Part shown: positions 36,644-46,465 of the stretch, one piece after another | Numbering within the stretch: the first letter of the stretch is position 1 | How the letters are laid out: each line of letters begins with the position of its first letter | Assembly: GCA_017644005.1 (NCBI GenBank) | Contig: JAEPMJ010000005.1 | Coordinates: 62,001-126,000, forward strand | Length of the DNA: 64,000 nucleotides | From: Rhizobiaceae bacterium | GTDB taxonomy: Bacteria > Pseudomonadota > Alphaproteobacteria > Rhizobiales > Rhizobiaceae | Direction: 5' to 3' | Program-made: the position numbers and the translations under genes | Notes under the pieces: model-generated | The model's input: only the letters and a program-made list of their open reading frames with translations | Database searches by the model: none | Told to the model about the DNA's origin: nothing

Positions 36644-37339
36644 TTGCGCGTATTGGTCACCCGGCCGGAGCCCGTTGCGGCACAAACGGCCGAGCGGCTT
36701 GAGGTTATGGGGCACGAGGCAGTCGTTGTGCCATTGTCGAAGGTCGAACCTGTCGAAGCGGCGGTGCCAAGTGTGACGGATTTCGACGCGGTGGCGGCCA
36801 CCAGCGCAAACGCAGTGAGATCAGCTTCGCCGGAATTGTTGGAGGCGGTCTCGTCGCTACGCTGTTTTGCTGTCGGAGACAGGACAGCGGGCGCTGCCCG
36901 CATTGCCGGCTTTGAAAGCGTTCGGTCCGCCGGTGGCGATGTGTACGATCTCGCCGCGCTGATCGGTTCCGAACTCAAGACGGGCGGCCGCGTGCTTTAT
37001 CTGTGCGGCGAGCGCAGGCGGCCGGTGCTTGAAGAAATACTGGCGGATACCCGGCTCAGCGTCACACCGCTCGAAACCTACCGCATCGCCGCGGTCACCT
37101 ATGATGCCATCGAACTGGAGCGCCTGTTCGCTACCGGACCGATCGATGCGGTGCTGGTCTATTCGCGTTACGGTGCGGAGCTGCTGTCCGGTTTTCTCGG
37201 CGACCGGGAGGGCATGCGCATCCTGTGCATGTCGCGCCAGGTCGCCGAGGGATTGTCACATTCGCTGCGTAAATCAGCGGAAATTGCAAGCGCTACGACC
37301 GAGGACGGACTGATTGCGCTCCTAGGTCGCGCGCCCTGA
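36644..37339 (+). CDS. hemD: Uroporphyrinogen-III synthase
   Basis: Cyclises hydroxymethylbilane with inversion of ring D; 231 residues. Sequence conservation in HemD is low, but RVLVTRPEPVAAQTAERLE, FDAVAATSANAVRSA and FTGP-like positions (PIDAVLVYSRYGAELL) fit, as does the position right after hemC. The start is TTG at 36644, five bases after the hemC stop, giving the typical MRVLVTRPEP opening. Confidence 0.93.
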   Translation: MRVLVTRPEPVAAQTAERLEVMGHEAVVVPLSKVEPVEAAVPSVTDFDAVAATSANAVRSASPELLEAVSSLRCFAVGDRTAGAARIAGFESVRSAGGDVYDLAALIGSELKTGGRVLYLCGERRRPVLEEILADTRLSVTPLETYRIAAVTYDAIELERLFATGPIDAVLVYSRYGAELLSGFLGDREGMRILCMSRQVAEGLSHSLRKSAEIASATTEDGLIALLGRAP

Positions 37340-37439
37340 CCGGGCTTGGCGCTTTTCCCCACCGTTGCCATGGCTATATGGTAACAGATACCGGCGCAAC
37401 GGCAGTGCGCCCAAACTCAATTCGGTAATGAGACGCGGC

Positions 37440-38864
37440 ATGGTGAAATCCCCGAAAGTCAGACATTCCAAGCAGCGCACCGAACCGGTCACAATCGACC
37501 TGAGTGCCGAAGACGTGAAACGCCAGGACGCCAGTGCGGCGGGGGCCGGCCAAGACAAAAACACGGAGACGAAGGCTTCGACCAGCGCCGCCGACGCTGC
37601 CGCGAAGGCGAGCACCCAGCCCTCGGCTTCCGCCGCCAAAGCCGGTTCAAGCGGTGCCAAATCCGCATTCGGACGGGACGGGGCCGGGAAGCACGAGCCG
37701 GTCAAGGAAGACGAACCAGGCAAGCCCAAACCGAAGGACACGCCGAAAGAGAAGGCGGCTGAGCCGCCAGCGCCTGAGAGACGTGGCGGCATTGGTGCAT
37801 TTGCCGCTGCTCTTGTCGGCGGCGCGGTGGCACTTGCTGGCGCTGGCGGGCTTTATCTCGGCGGCTATCTTCCGATGCCACAGCCAGAGCCAGCGGTCAC
37901 CGACAATTCGGCGGTCGAGCGGCTTGAGACCGAACTTGCCTCGCTGCGCGAAGAACTCGCGGCGATTCAGGCCGCCCCACCTGCGGGCGGCGGTAACGAA
38001 GAGCTCGGCGGCGCTCTCGCTGAAACCAATATGCGCGTTGAAAACATGGCGGTAACAGTCGAGGAAATGCGCGCCGAACTCAGCCGCCTGACCGACGCCG
38101 TAGCATTCGGCGGCGGCGATGATGCCGCTCTTTCGGCACTGCGTGACAGGCTCGGCCAGATCGAACAGCAGCTCTCAGAGCTGCCCGCTGATAATGGCGG
38201 AGATGTTCAGGCCGTTACCGAACAAGTCAGCGGGCTCGCGAGCCAGCTTTCGGCCATGAAGGGCGAGCTCGACGGTTTGACCAATGCAACGCAGGAGCGC
38301 TTCGCGGCGCTGGATACCTCGCTCGCCCAGCTTTCCGAACGGCTGGAAGAACAGGGCAACGATCCGGGTGTGGCGCTCGCTATTGCCGCATCGGCACTGA
38401 AAGCGGCGATCGACCGCGGTCAGCCATTCGCGGCAGAACTCGAGACCTTCGCTCGGCTTGCACCGGATGCACCGGAGATCGCGACTCTGCGCGAGCTCGC
38501 GGCCACCGGCGTGCCGACGCCAGCGGCCATCGCTGCCGAGACCGACGCCGCGGCGCGGGCCATGATCGCGGCCGACCAGCCGGACAATGCCGATGCAGGT
38601 CTGCTCGACCGGCTATGGTCGAGCGCGGAATCGCTGATCACCGTGCGCCCGATCGGAGCCGTGGAAGGTGAGGACGTGCCGGCCATCGTTGCGCGCATGG
38701 AAGTTTCGATCACAAATGGCGACTATGCGGGTGCAATCGCCGAATATGAGGCGCTGCCGGACGCCGCGAGGGCGGCGGGCGCGGACTTCATCGCCAAGGT
38801 GAAGGCGCGTAGCGTCGCAGACCGGCTTGTGGCCAAGGTCCTGGCCGACGCGTTGCGGGCCTAG
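37440..38864 (+). CDS. Mitofilin (Mic60)-like inner membrane protein, COG4223
   Basis: A 474-residue protein from ATG 37440. About 110 hydrophilic Ala/Lys/Pro-rich residues precede one membrane helix (IGAFAAALVGGAVALAGAGGLYLGGY). A long helical, Glu/Leu-rich coiled-coil region follows (about residues 150-330), then a conserved C-terminal domain (IAASALKAAIDRGQPFAAEL ... LDRLWSSAESLITVRPIG). This is the alphaproteobacterial relative of mitochondrial Mic60, usually found in the hem gene cluster. Work on that family links it to membrane curvature. It is 101 bases after hemD and ten before the HemY gene. Confidence 0.88.
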   Translation: MVKSPKVRHSKQRTEPVTIDLSAEDVKRQDASAAGAGQDKNTETKASTSAADAAAKASTQPSASAAKAGSSGAKSAFGRDGAGKHEPVKEDEPGKPKPKDTPKEKAAEPPAPERRGGIGAFAAALVGGAVALAGAGGLYLGGYLPMPQPEPAVTDNSAVERLETELASLREELAAIQAAPPAGGGNEELGGALAETNMRVENMAVTVEEMRAELSRLTDAVAFGGGDDAALSALRDRLGQIEQQLSELPADNGGDVQAVTEQVSGLASQLSAMKGELDGLTNATQERFAALDTSLAQLSERLEEQGNDPGVALAIAASALKAAIDRGQPFAAELETFARLAPDAPEIATLRELAATGVPTPAAIAAETDAAARAMIAADQPDNADAGLLDRLWSSAESLITVRPIGAVEGEDVPAIVARMEVSITNGDYAGAIAEYEALPDAARAAGADFIAKVKARSVADRLVAKVLADALRA

Positions 38865-38873
38865 GAGGACCTC

Positions 38874-40544
38874 ATGCTGCGTATTCTCGCTTATCTCGTT
38901 CTGGTTTTCGCTGTCGGTCTCGGCTTCGCCTGGCTTGCCGACCGCCCGGGCGAAATGACAGTCACGTTCAGCGGCTACCAGTATCAGGTCTCGCTTATGG
39001 TCGCAGCGGTGATCCTCGCGGCCATTGTGACCGCGATCATGCTGACCTGGTGGTTGCTCAAGAGCATCTGGAACAGCCCCCATACGATTTCGCGCTATTT
39101 TCGCGTGCGCCGTCGCGACCGCGGCTATCAGGCGTTGTCGACCGGCATGATCGCCGCCGGTGCTGGCGACGCCGCACTGGCGCGCGCCAAGAACCGTGAG
39201 GCGGCAAAACTGATCAGCTCCGATCAGGAGCCGCTGATCCATCTGCTCGATGCACAGGCTTCGCTTCTGGAAGGCGATCACGATACGGCGCGCCAGAAAT
39301 TCCAGGCGATGCTCGAAGACCCCGAGATGCGACTTCTCGGCCTGCGCGGACTTTACCTCGAAGCCGAGCGCATGGGCGAAAGGCAGGCAGCACGCCATTA
39401 TGCCGCTCAGGCTGCGGATGTGGCACCGCAGCTTGGCTGGGCAGTGGAATCGACGCTGGAAGAGCGTGCCGAGCAAGGCGACTGGGACGGCGCTCTGCGG
39501 CTGGCCGATGCGCAGCGCTCGACACGACAGACCGAGCGCGATACCGCAAACAGGCGCCGCGCGGTGCTTTTGACCGCCAAGGCGATGTCAGTGCTCAATG
39601 CCGACCCGACCACGGCGCGCAACAACGGGCTGGAAGCGATTCGTCTTGCACCGGAGCTGGTGCCGGCTGCGCTGGTCGCCGGGCGTGCCCTGATCAAGCT
39701 CAACGATGTGCGCAAGGCCGCCCGGGTGCTTGAGGCAATCTGGAAGAAGGCGCCGCATCCGGAAGTTGCCGACGTTTATGTAAATGCCCGCGCCGGCGAC
39801 ACGCCGCAAGACAAGCTGAAGCGCGCGCTCAAGCTGCAGTCGATGAAGCAGAACAACGCCGAATCCGCGCTAGTGGTGGCGCGGGCGGCTCTCTCGGCCG
39901 GCGATCTCAAGCAGGCGCGTGAGGCGGCTGAATCCGCTATCAAGCTGGCGCCCAGCGAAGGCGCCTTTCTGCTCATGGCCGATATCGAGGAAGCCGATAC
40001 GGGCGAACAGGGTCGCGTGCGCCAGTGGCTGGCGCGGGCGCTTCGCGCTCCGCGCGATCACGCCTGGGTGGCCGATGGATTCGTGTCCGAACACTGGGCG
40101 CCTTTCTCGCCCGTTAGCGGGCGTATCGATGCCTTCGAATGGAAGGCTCCGGTGGAGCGCGCGCCGCAATTGATCGAGCAGGAGGCGGAAGACGCGCCGC
40201 CCGCTGCCGATCTGGAAACGCTGGTGGAGGCCAGTAAGGCCGATGAAGACGCTGCTGCCGACAAGGTCGTCGAGATTGACGTGACGCCGGTCGAGGCCGA
40301 CGCCGCGCCTGCCAAGGCCGAACCGGAACCCTCGAAACCGGCATCCGCGGCTGGCAAGGCCGAAGCGCCCGCCGAGTCCAGGAAGAACGCCCCGAAACCC
40401 GACAAGCCCGCATCCGCCGGCAAAACGGACCCGAAGGATGACCGGCAGGAAGCCGAAGTGGTTCCGTTCAGCCGTCCGCCCGACGATCCGGGCGTCGAGC
40501 CCGAGGCGGAAGACGAACCGAAAAGCCGCTTCCGGCTTTTCTAG
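38874..40544 (+). CDS. HemY N-terminal-domain TPR protein
   Basis: A 556-residue inner-membrane protein. Two N-terminal helices (LRILAYLVLVFAVGLGFAWL and LMVAAVILAAIVTAIMLTW) precede FRVRRRDRGYQALSTGMIAA, the HemY_N signature, and a stretch of TPR-like helices to about residue 400. The last 120 residues are a disordered Ala/Pro/Lys/Glu tail. It is not protoporphyrinogen oxidase despite the shared name; its role in heme synthesis is unclear. It follows the mitofilin gene by ten bases, within the operon. Confidence 0.9.
   Translation: MLRILAYLVLVFAVGLGFAWLADRPGEMTVTFSGYQYQVSLMVAAVILAAIVTAIMLTWWLLKSIWNSPHTISRYFRVRRRDRGYQALSTGMIAAGAGDAALARAKNREAAKLISSDQEPLIHLLDAQASLLEGDHDTARQKFQAMLEDPEMRLLGLRGLYLEAERMGERQAARHYAAQAADVAPQLGWAVESTLEERAEQGDWDGALRLADAQRSTRQTERDTANRRRAVLLTAKAMSVLNADPTTARNNGLEAIRLAPELVPAALVAGRALIKLNDVRKAARVLEAIWKKAPHPEVADVYVNARAGDTPQDKLKRALKLQSMKQNNAESALVVARAALSAGDLKQAREAAESAIKLAPSEGAFLLMADIEEADTGEQGRVRQWLARALRAPRDHAWVADGFVSEHWAPFSPVSGRIDAFEWKAPVERAPQLIEQEAEDAPPAADLETLVEASKADEDAAADKVVEIDVTPVEADAAPAKAEPEPSKPASAAGKAEAPAESRKNAPKPDKPASAGKTDPKDDRQEAEVVPFSRPPDDPGVEPEAEDEPKSRFRLF
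40521..40540 (+). terminator. Hairpin with T-run overlapping the end of the HemY gene
   Basis: AAAAGCCG / CTTC / CGGCTTTT forms an 8-bp stem whose 3' arm ends in TTTT, two bases before the stop codon of the HemY gene. It has the form of an intrinsic terminator that works in both directions, closing the hem operon. Confidence 0.5.
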
Positions 40545-40607
40545 TTCCGTCAGCCCTGGCAGGCCCGCCGCAAACCACATCGACATTATCTTGCCCGGAA
40601 GCCTTTC

Positions 40608-41078
40608 ATGTTCGACCGCTTCAGAGAATTCCTCAACCAGCTGCCAGGTGCCGGCGAAAACAGCGATATCGACGAAGGCGACGATCCGCGTGTCGCGGCC
40701 ACAGCCCTTCTGACGCACGTCATGGATGCCGACGGCGAGCGCTCGGACGACGAAAGGGACATGCTGAAGCGGCTGCTGGGCGAAGTCTACGGGCTCGAAG
40801 GCACCGAACTCTCCAAGGTGATCAAAGCCGGCGAGGCGGCTGACCGCGAGGCTGTCGATCTCTATGCTTTTACCAGCGTACTCGACCGGCACTTCGACCG
40901 GGAGAGGAAGTTCGAATTTGTCGGGCTGATGTGGGACATGGTTTTTTCGGATGGCGTTCTGCACGAGGTCGAAGACAATCTCGTGTGGCGTGTGGCCGAG
41001 CTCATCCATGTCGAGCGCGACCAGCGCATAGCGCTGCGCCAGGCGGCACAGAGGCGGGCCGGAATGACGACCGGCTGA
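40608..41078 (+). CDS. TerB-family protein
   Basis: A 156-residue soluble protein. DPRVAATALLTHVMDADGERSD and LYAFTSVLDRHFDRERKFEF show the repeated acidic helices of the TerB/DUF533 fold, and VFSDGVLHEVEDNLVWRVAELI closes it. TerB domains bind metal and sit at the membrane with tellurium-resistance systems, but here there are no other ter genes, so the role is unknown. It starts at ATG 40608, 64 bases after HemY and behind the hairpin. Confidence 0.87.
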   Translation: MFDRFREFLNQLPGAGENSDIDEGDDPRVAATALLTHVMDADGERSDDERDMLKRLLGEVYGLEGTELSKVIKAGEAADREAVDLYAFTSVLDRHFDRERKFEFVGLMWDMVFSDGVLHEVEDNLVWRVAELIHVERDQRIALRQAAQRRAGMTTG

Positions 41079-41119
41079 TCGCACGCAGAAACGAAGCGCG
41101 TTCACCAGGTGAGTTCGGC

Positions 41120-42376
41120 TCAGATTCGCCCGTCGAGATGTCGTGTCTTGCGCATCTGCGGGAACAACGCTGCCCACAGGGCTGCGACCCCGATCGCCCC
41201 GACACCGCCAAACACCACGGCGGGCACAGTGCCGACAAAAGCTGCCATTGTCCCGGCGCGAAACTCCCCCAGTTCGTTGGATGCGCCCACGAATACCATG
41301 TTGACGGCATTCACCCGGCCGCGCAGGCGGTCAGGTGTCCAGAGCTGGATCAGCGTTTCGCGGATATAGACGCTGATCATGTCGGCGGCACCCAGAAGTG
41401 CCAGCGCTACGATGGACAGCCATGGGATTGTCGAGACGCCAAAGACCGTGGTGAAGGCACCGAACAGGGCGACACAGCCGAGCATGATATAGCCTGCATG
41501 ATCGCGGATCGGATGACCGGCCAGCCACATGGCGACCACGATGGCGCCCATGCCCGGGGCTGCACGCAGAAGGCCGAGGCCCCATGGGCCCAGCTCCAGG
41601 ATATCGCGGGCATAGACCGGTAGCAGGGCGACCGCGCCGCCGAGAAGCACCGCAAACAGATCAAGCGAGATGGCGCCAAGAACAACCTTTTCGCGCCAGA
41701 TGTAGCGGAACCCCTCAAACAGGGTAGACAGCGTCGGCTGCTGCGTTTCGGTCTGCTGTGCAGGCTTTGGAATAGACAGGATAAGCACCGCGGCACCAAG
41801 CATCAGCGCCGCCGCTACGATATAGGCGGCCGCAGCCGAGATGCCGTAGAGCAGGCCGCCGGCCACAGGCCCGACAATGGTCGCCGTCTGCCAGGCGGAG
41901 GAATTCCACGCGACCGCATTGGCGAAGTCGCTGGGCGGCACCAGATTGGCGACCAGCGATGCGGCGGCGGGCCCGAAGAAGGCGCGTGCGAAGCCGAATA
42001 CGGCAAGAAGCATGAAGACCGGACCTGGTCCGCTCAGGCCCCGCAGGCTCAGCACCACGAGGGCTGCCGCGCACAAGGCCTCCAGCGCGATCGACAGGCC
42101 CATGATACGCCTGCGGCCAAAGCGGTCGGCCACCGCTCCGGTTACCAGCACAAGCAGCAGCGCTGGCGCGAACTGAATGATGCCGACCAGGCCGAGGTCG
42201 AAGGGATCGCGCGTCAGATCGTATATCTGCCAGCCCACCGCGACCGAAACGATCTGCGTGGCGAATGTCGTCAGAAAACGAGACAGCCAGTAACGCAGGA
42301 AAGCTCCGTGCTGAAATGCGGCGTAGGAGCGAGCGGTTGAGCCGGGCAAGGACATAGGCGGGGCGACCGTGGACAA
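41120..42376 (-). CDS. MFS transporter, EntS-like
   Basis: A 418-residue inner-membrane transporter with twelve predicted helices. GAVADRFGRRRIMGLSIALEAL is the MFS loop 2-3 signature. The closing NAVNMVFVGASNELGEFRAG is typical of the EntS/MFS_3 branch, which often exports siderophores or drugs. No siderophore genes are nearby, so the substrate is unknown. Start ATG 42376; convergent with the TerB gene. Confidence 0.9.
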   Translation of the reverse strand: MSTVAPPMSLPGSTARSYAAFQHGAFLRYWLSRFLTTFATQIVSVAVGWQIYDLTRDPFDLGLVGIIQFAPALLLVLVTGAVADRFGRRRIMGLSIALEALCAAALVVLSLRGLSGPGPVFMLLAVFGFARAFFGPAAASLVANLVPPSDFANAVAWNSSAWQTATIVGPVAGGLLYGISAAAAYIVAAALMLGAAVLILSIPKPAQQTETQQPTLSTLFEGFRYIWREKVVLGAISLDLFAVLLGGAVALLPVYARDILELGPWGLGLLRAAPGMGAIVVAMWLAGHPIRDHAGYIMLGCVALFGAFTTVFGVSTIPWLSIVALALLGAADMISVYIRETLIQLWTPDRLRGRVNAVNMVFVGASNELGEFRAGTMAAFVGTVPAVVFGGVGAIGVAALWAALFPQMRKTRHLDGRI

Positions 42377-42470
42377 TGCGACGACAGCGCCGCCTCCTGT
42401 CCGACTAAACCAAAATCAGGTGCGCGAGAAGAACCGGCCAGTTTAAAGCAGGGATTCGTGCACAGTGTCC

Positions 42471-44021
42471 CTACAGCAACCATTCGAGAGGCAGCCAGCC
42501 CGCGACTGTCAGTATCGCCCGCGACATGAAGGATGTGCCGGGCTCGACGGTGTGCGTTGCCTCGCCGCCGGCCTGGATCTCGATCCACTGCAACTCGCCG
42601 TCAGCCAGCAGCGGTCTGTAGCAGATGTTTGCCAGATCGGTGTCGAACATGGTTCCTATCGCACCAGCGATTGATGGGCTCTCGATCATCAAGCCCATCT
42701 CGGTATTCAGGAGCGCCGAACGGGGATCGAAATTGAACGAGCCGATGAAGACGTGCCTGCCGTCGACGGCGAAGGTCTTGGCGTGAAGGCTGGCACCCGA
42801 CGAGCCAAAGGGTCCGAGTTCCTCGCGCCCGGTTGCCGGCAGAGCGCCGGCCTTGAGCTCGAACAGGCCGGCGCCCGAACGCAGTAGTTCCTTGCGATAT
42901 TTGGTGTAGCCGGAATGGACCAGGGCAACGTCGGTTGCCTCATAGCTGTTGGTGAGGATGCGGACATCGACGCCGGCAGCCTGGAGGCCGGTCAATTGCG
43001 ATGTTCCCTGGGCTCCGGGCACGAAATAGGCGGACACCAGGTCGAGCGACTTCGCCGGCGTTCCGAGCAGGTCGAACAGGCGCGAAATCATCAGATCCTC
43101 GCGGCGTGCCTCGCGTTGCGCCTTGGCAGGATCATCGCTGACCAGCCGAACGTCGGTCCATTCAAGCGGCAGGGTTCCCATGCGCAGATTTTCGATGAGT
43201 TGCGACGCCCCGAGAGCGCTGCGGTAGGATTCGTACCGGTCGGTCGCCGAATGCGCTTCCAGTGCACTATCGAGCCGCTGCAGGCCGTCGTGTGCCGGTG
43301 CGACGATCGATGCGACCGGGTAGGCCGAGGCGCTGGCCCAGTAGAGGTCGAAATCCGTAGATACGTCCGGCACCACGTCGCCAACCGCCAGTACATCCAG
43401 ATCAAGAAAGTTGCTGTCAGGCCCGGTGTCGAAATATTCGTCACCGATGTTCCGGCCGCCGATCACCGTCGCAGTCCCGTCGACTGTAAAGCTCTTGTTG
43501 TGCATGCGGTGATTGAGGCGGAAGAAGTCGAATGTGTAGTTGAGAAGTTTCGGCTGCCTCAAAACGAACGGATTGAACAGCCGCACTTCCATCTCCGGCA
43601 ATGCGTCAAGCGCCGACAGTTCGGCATCCAGGTTCGATACGCCATTGTCGTCGACCAGAAGCCGGACGCGCACGCCGCGCTCGGCGGCGCGGCGCAACGC
43701 CGAAAGCAGCATGATACCGGTCAGGTCGTCGTGCCAGATATAATACTGAGCGTCGATTGTGTCGGCGGCCTGTTCGGCAAGCAGCATCCGCGCAAGGAAG
43801 GCATCCCTGCCGGAAACCAGGGGAAAGACGCCAGTCTTGCCCGGCTCGGCCCCTGCCATCGACGAGACCGCGTTGGCGAGCGGGCTGTCGGGCGACGCGG
43901 GCCGCGCCTGCGATGGCGGTATGTCGGTCTGCGGGGGCAACGAAAACAGGAATCTGGCAACGACAACCAGTGCAATTGCGGCTGCCGACAGTCCAGCCAG
44001 AGCGATAACTACTGTTCTCAT
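42471..44021 (-). CDS. Phospholipase D-family protein, cardiolipin synthase C-like
   Basis: A 516-residue protein with an N-terminal membrane anchor (VIALAGLSAAAIALVVVARF) and two PLD domains. The HKD motifs are HNKSFTVDGTATVIGGRNIGDE (about residues 175-195) and HAKTFAVDGRHVFIGSFNFD (about 415-435). The G-G-R-N-I-G-D-E-Y-F ending resembles ClsC, which makes cardiolipin. Its start overlaps the patatin stop by four bases, so the two phospholipid enzymes are made together. Confidence 0.9.
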   Translation of the reverse strand: MRTVVIALAGLSAAAIALVVVARFLFSLPPQTDIPPSQARPASPDSPLANAVSSMAGAEPGKTGVFPLVSGRDAFLARMLLAEQAADTIDAQYYIWHDDLTGIMLLSALRRAAERGVRVRLLVDDNGVSNLDAELSALDALPEMEVRLFNPFVLRQPKLLNYTFDFFRLNHRMHNKSFTVDGTATVIGGRNIGDEYFDTGPDSNFLDLDVLAVGDVVPDVSTDFDLYWASASAYPVASIVAPAHDGLQRLDSALEAHSATDRYESYRSALGASQLIENLRMGTLPLEWTDVRLVSDDPAKAQREARREDLMISRLFDLLGTPAKSLDLVSAYFVPGAQGTSQLTGLQAAGVDVRILTNSYEATDVALVHSGYTKYRKELLRSGAGLFELKAGALPATGREELGPFGSSGASLHAKTFAVDGRHVFIGSFNFDPRSALLNTEMGLMIESPSIAGAIGTMFDTDLANICYRPLLADGELQWIEIQAGGEATHTVEPGTSFMSRAILTVAGWLPLEWLL

Positions 44022-44935
44022 TGCCGAATGCTCTCTTCCAGAAGACTGCTTATCTGCCGTTTGAGATGGTCGCGAAACTCGGCGCTTCTGTCCAGTATAT
44101 TGCCGATACGGTGGAATTCGTGCACGCGGACACCGTCAATCTCCGGCCGAACCATCAGATCCGGCTCGCAGACCCTGCGTTTCGCATTCACAATGGCACG
44201 TTGCATGATGTGGCTGGACGCGGTGAGCACGTCGACGCGGCTCACCGGGTTCGCGGTACGTTCGATATTGTCGCCTATGATATCGACCGCGATGACGATG
44301 TCGGCCCTGCCGTGCAGGAGGTCGAAAGGAATCGGATTTGTGGTTCCGCCGTCGATATAGACACGCCCGTCGTGCAGCACAGGCCGGAAAAGCACCGGTA
44401 CTGCGGCCGAGGCGGCAAGCGCCGGCAGGAGCGGCCCGCTGTCGAATACCGTTTCGGCCTGGGCGAAGAAATCCGTTGCGACCACCTTCACCGGTATTGT
44501 CAGATCCGCGAAACTTGCCGGAAAGTCATTTGGCAGAAGCGTGCCGAGCATGCGCTGCAGGTCGAACCGCCGCGCCCTTTTCAACGGACCGGGGAGGGTT
44601 GCGGATTTGGGGATGTTCTGCCTGCGCACCAGGTCGGTGAACAGCGACCACCGGTCCATGAGCCGCTGCTCGGCATAAGCGCGTATCTCGGCGGCGGACA
44701 TGCCGCCCGCATAAGCCGCTGCTGCAATCGCACCAATGGAGGTGCCGGCGATGATCGCGGGCCGGATGCCAAGCTCGTCGAAGGCCGCCAAAGCGTGGAT
44801 ATGCGCGAGACCCCGTGCGCCGCCGCCGCCCAGTGCAAGAGCAATCGAAATGTCGGGGCTTACGTGATCCAAACACCGTTCTCCAGTGGCGGCAGCATGC
44901 ACGAGACACGCGCAATTGCCCAGTTGGTCGCTCAT
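44018..44935 (-). CDS. Patatin-like phospholipase
   Basis: A 305-residue protein (start ATG 44935). [20 protein letters not shown] is the oxyanion-hole glycine motif, [18 protein letters not shown] has the nucleophile Ser in G-x-S-x-G, and [15 protein letters not shown] contains the Asp in D-G-G. These form the Ser-Asp dyad of lipid acyl hydrolases. The frame stays open upstream into the tRNA-Ala gene, so the start must be inside it; ATG 44935 is the first reasonable one. It is coupled to the phospholipase D gene downstream. Confidence 0.88.
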   Translation of the reverse strand: MSDQLGNCACLVHAAATGERCLDHVSPDISIALALGGGGARGLAHIHALAAFDELGIRPAIIAGTSIGAIAAAAYAGGMSAAEIRAYAEQRLMDRWSLFTDLVRRQNIPKSATLPGPLKRARRFDLQRMLGTLLPNDFPASFADLTIPVKVVATDFFAQAETVFDSGPLLPALAASAAVPVLFRPVLHDGRVYIDGGTTNPIPFDLLHGRADIVIAVDIIGDNIERTANPVSRVDVLTASSHIMQRAIVNAKRRVCEPDLMVRPEIDGVRVHEFHRIGNILDRSAEFRDHLKRQISSLLEESIRQ

Positions 44936-44992
44936 CTTTGCGAGTCTGGATGGAGGGAAGCTGCAGGCCAGGGGAGGTGCAACGGGCGGAAA

Positions 44993-45068
<76 letters not shown>

Positions 45069-45202
45069 GCTCCGCAGAATTGCGGGCATTTAGTGGCCGG
45101 GCATGCGCACTGTCAAGCGGACATGGCGCACGCCGCCGGGCCGCCGGACTTGCCCGCAAAGGCGCCAATGTCTACATGTCGCCGGTCCACAGGAGAAACC
45201 CT

Positions 45203-45493
45203 ATGCTCGCCCTGATCCAGACCGTCGTCCTCGCCATCGACATATACTGGTGGCTTATCATCGCGTCGGCGATCTTCTCCTGGCTCTACGCCTTCAACGT
45301 GGTTAATCCGCGTAACCAGTTCGTGGGGTCGATCGGCAACGCGCTTTACCGGATCACCGAGCCGGCGTTGCGGCCGATCCGGCGCATTCTGCCGGATCTC
45401 GGCGGCATTGATATCTCACCGATCATCCTGCTTCTGATCCTGTTCTTCTTGCGCCAGTTCATCCTCACGACCATCGCGCCTGCTCTTATCTGA
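45203..45493 (+). CDS. YggT-family membrane protein
   Basis: A 96-residue protein with two membrane helices ([21 protein letters not shown] and [18 protein letters not shown]). The motif [23 protein letters not shown] is the YggT signature. The family is linked to cell division and ion homeostasis, without a settled activity. ATG 45203 has AGGAGAA upstream; the frame is open to 45080. It is followed six bases later by the DUF167 gene, a usual pairing. Confidence 0.93.
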   Translation: MLALIQTVVLAIDIYWWLIIASAIFSWLYAFNVVNPRNQFVGSIGNALYRITEPALRPIRRILPDLGGIDISPIILLLILFFLRQFILTTIAPALI

Positions 45494-45498
45494 GTTGC

Positions 45499-45834
45499 AT
45501 GTTTTTCCGGAAGGCGGGCGACGGGATAGAGCTCTTCGTCCGGCTGACGCCGCGCGGCGGCGGCGAGCGCATCGACGATGTCGTCGAGGCGTCGGACGGG
45601 CGCCATTATCTTTCAGCCCGGGTTCGGGCAGTGCCGGAAAAGGGGGAAGCCAACGCTGCCCTGGTGGCACTGATTGCCCGTGCGTTTGGCCTTCCCAGGC
45701 GGGCTGTGACACTCAGCGCCGGCCATACCGGCCGTCTCAAGACCTTGCGGATTTCAGGGGAGCCTGACGTACTGGCCACCAAAGCGCGGCAGCTTGCGCC
45801 TCAGGCGATAGGCGGTTGCGGCGAAAGACGTTAG
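45499..45834 (+). CDS. DUF167/YggU-family protein
   Basis: A 111-residue soluble protein. LFVRLTPRGGGERIDDV and the hallmark RAVPEKGEANAALVALIAR, followed by VTLSAGHTGRLKTLRISG, are those of the YggU family. Biochemical role unknown. Genomic pairing with YggT is conserved. Start ATG 45499. Confidence 0.94.
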   Translation: MFFRKAGDGIELFVRLTPRGGGERIDDVVEASDGRHYLSARVRAVPEKGEANAALVALIARAFGLPRRAVTLSAGHTGRLKTLRISGEPDVLATKARQLAPQAIGGCGERR

Positions 45835-45863
45835 TCTGCAAAGCCAGTCTCAAGGAGAAGCCC

Positions 45864-46454
45864 ATGCGTCCAGCCGCTCTTACCGCCGCCCTGTGCCTCG
45901 CTACCTGCCTGCCCGCGCTGGCGCAGATGAGCAGCGAGTACACGCAGCTCGATAGCCGGAACAGCTGCACGGTTTTCGCTCAGGCCGAAGAGGGCGAAGG
46001 CGAATGGGCGAACCTCGTCTGCGACGGCTGGCGCGGCTACCCGATCACACTGCAGTATGGCGACGCGCGGGAATCGGTCTTCTACGGCTACCCCCCGGCC
46101 GGCGACATGGCGCCGACATGGGAGAGTTTCTCGGGCTTCAACAGTGTCGGACCAACGGTGGAATGGCGGCTGGAGCAGCGCGGTGACGCGAGAGTGCCCG
46201 TTGCCACGATCCACCGCTGGACGGTTTCGACCGGCGAGGGCGAGGAGGTGCAGGTTCTCGTCGTGGAAAAGGTGGGTCAGCCACATGAGCGCGACGGTTG
46301 CGCGATGGCATATGTGATGGCCACCGGCAACCCGAATGCGAATGAGAAGGCCCGCAACTACGCCGACAATCTAGTGCACGGCTTTTCGTGCGGGGACCAG
46401 CCGGCAATCGACGCCGGCAGTGTGCCGATGCCGGATTTCACGCGCTTCGAATAA
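45864..46454 (+). CDS. Secreted protein, unknown function
   Basis: A 196-residue protein with a signal peptide (MRPAALTAALCLATCLPALAQ). The mature part is acidic with four cysteines (SRNSCTVF, NLVCDGW, RDGCAMAY, GFSCGDQ), probably two disulfides. I do not recognise the family. ATG 45864 has AAGGAG upstream and lies 29 bases after the DUF167 gene, so it may be the last gene of that operon. Confidence 0.75.
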   Translation: MRPAALTAALCLATCLPALAQMSSEYTQLDSRNSCTVFAQAEEGEGEWANLVCDGWRGYPITLQYGDARESVFYGYPPAGDMAPTWESFSGFNSVGPTVEWRLEQRGDARVPVATIHRWTVSTGEGEEVQVLVVEKVGQPHERDGCAMAYVMATGNPNANEKARNYADNLVHGFSCGDQPAIDAGSVPMPDFTRFE

Positions 46455-46465
46455 GCAGCCTCAGC

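Noticed and set aside
40608..41078. TerB gene as part of a tellurium-resistance operon
   Set aside because: No other ter gene is present; the TerB-like fold alone is common in unrelated contexts.
42471..44935. Phospholipase D plus patatin as an anti-phage effector system
   Set aside because: No cyclase, nucleotide sensor or other defence gene is nearby, the PLD protein resembles cardiolipin synthase, and neighbours are housekeeping genes.
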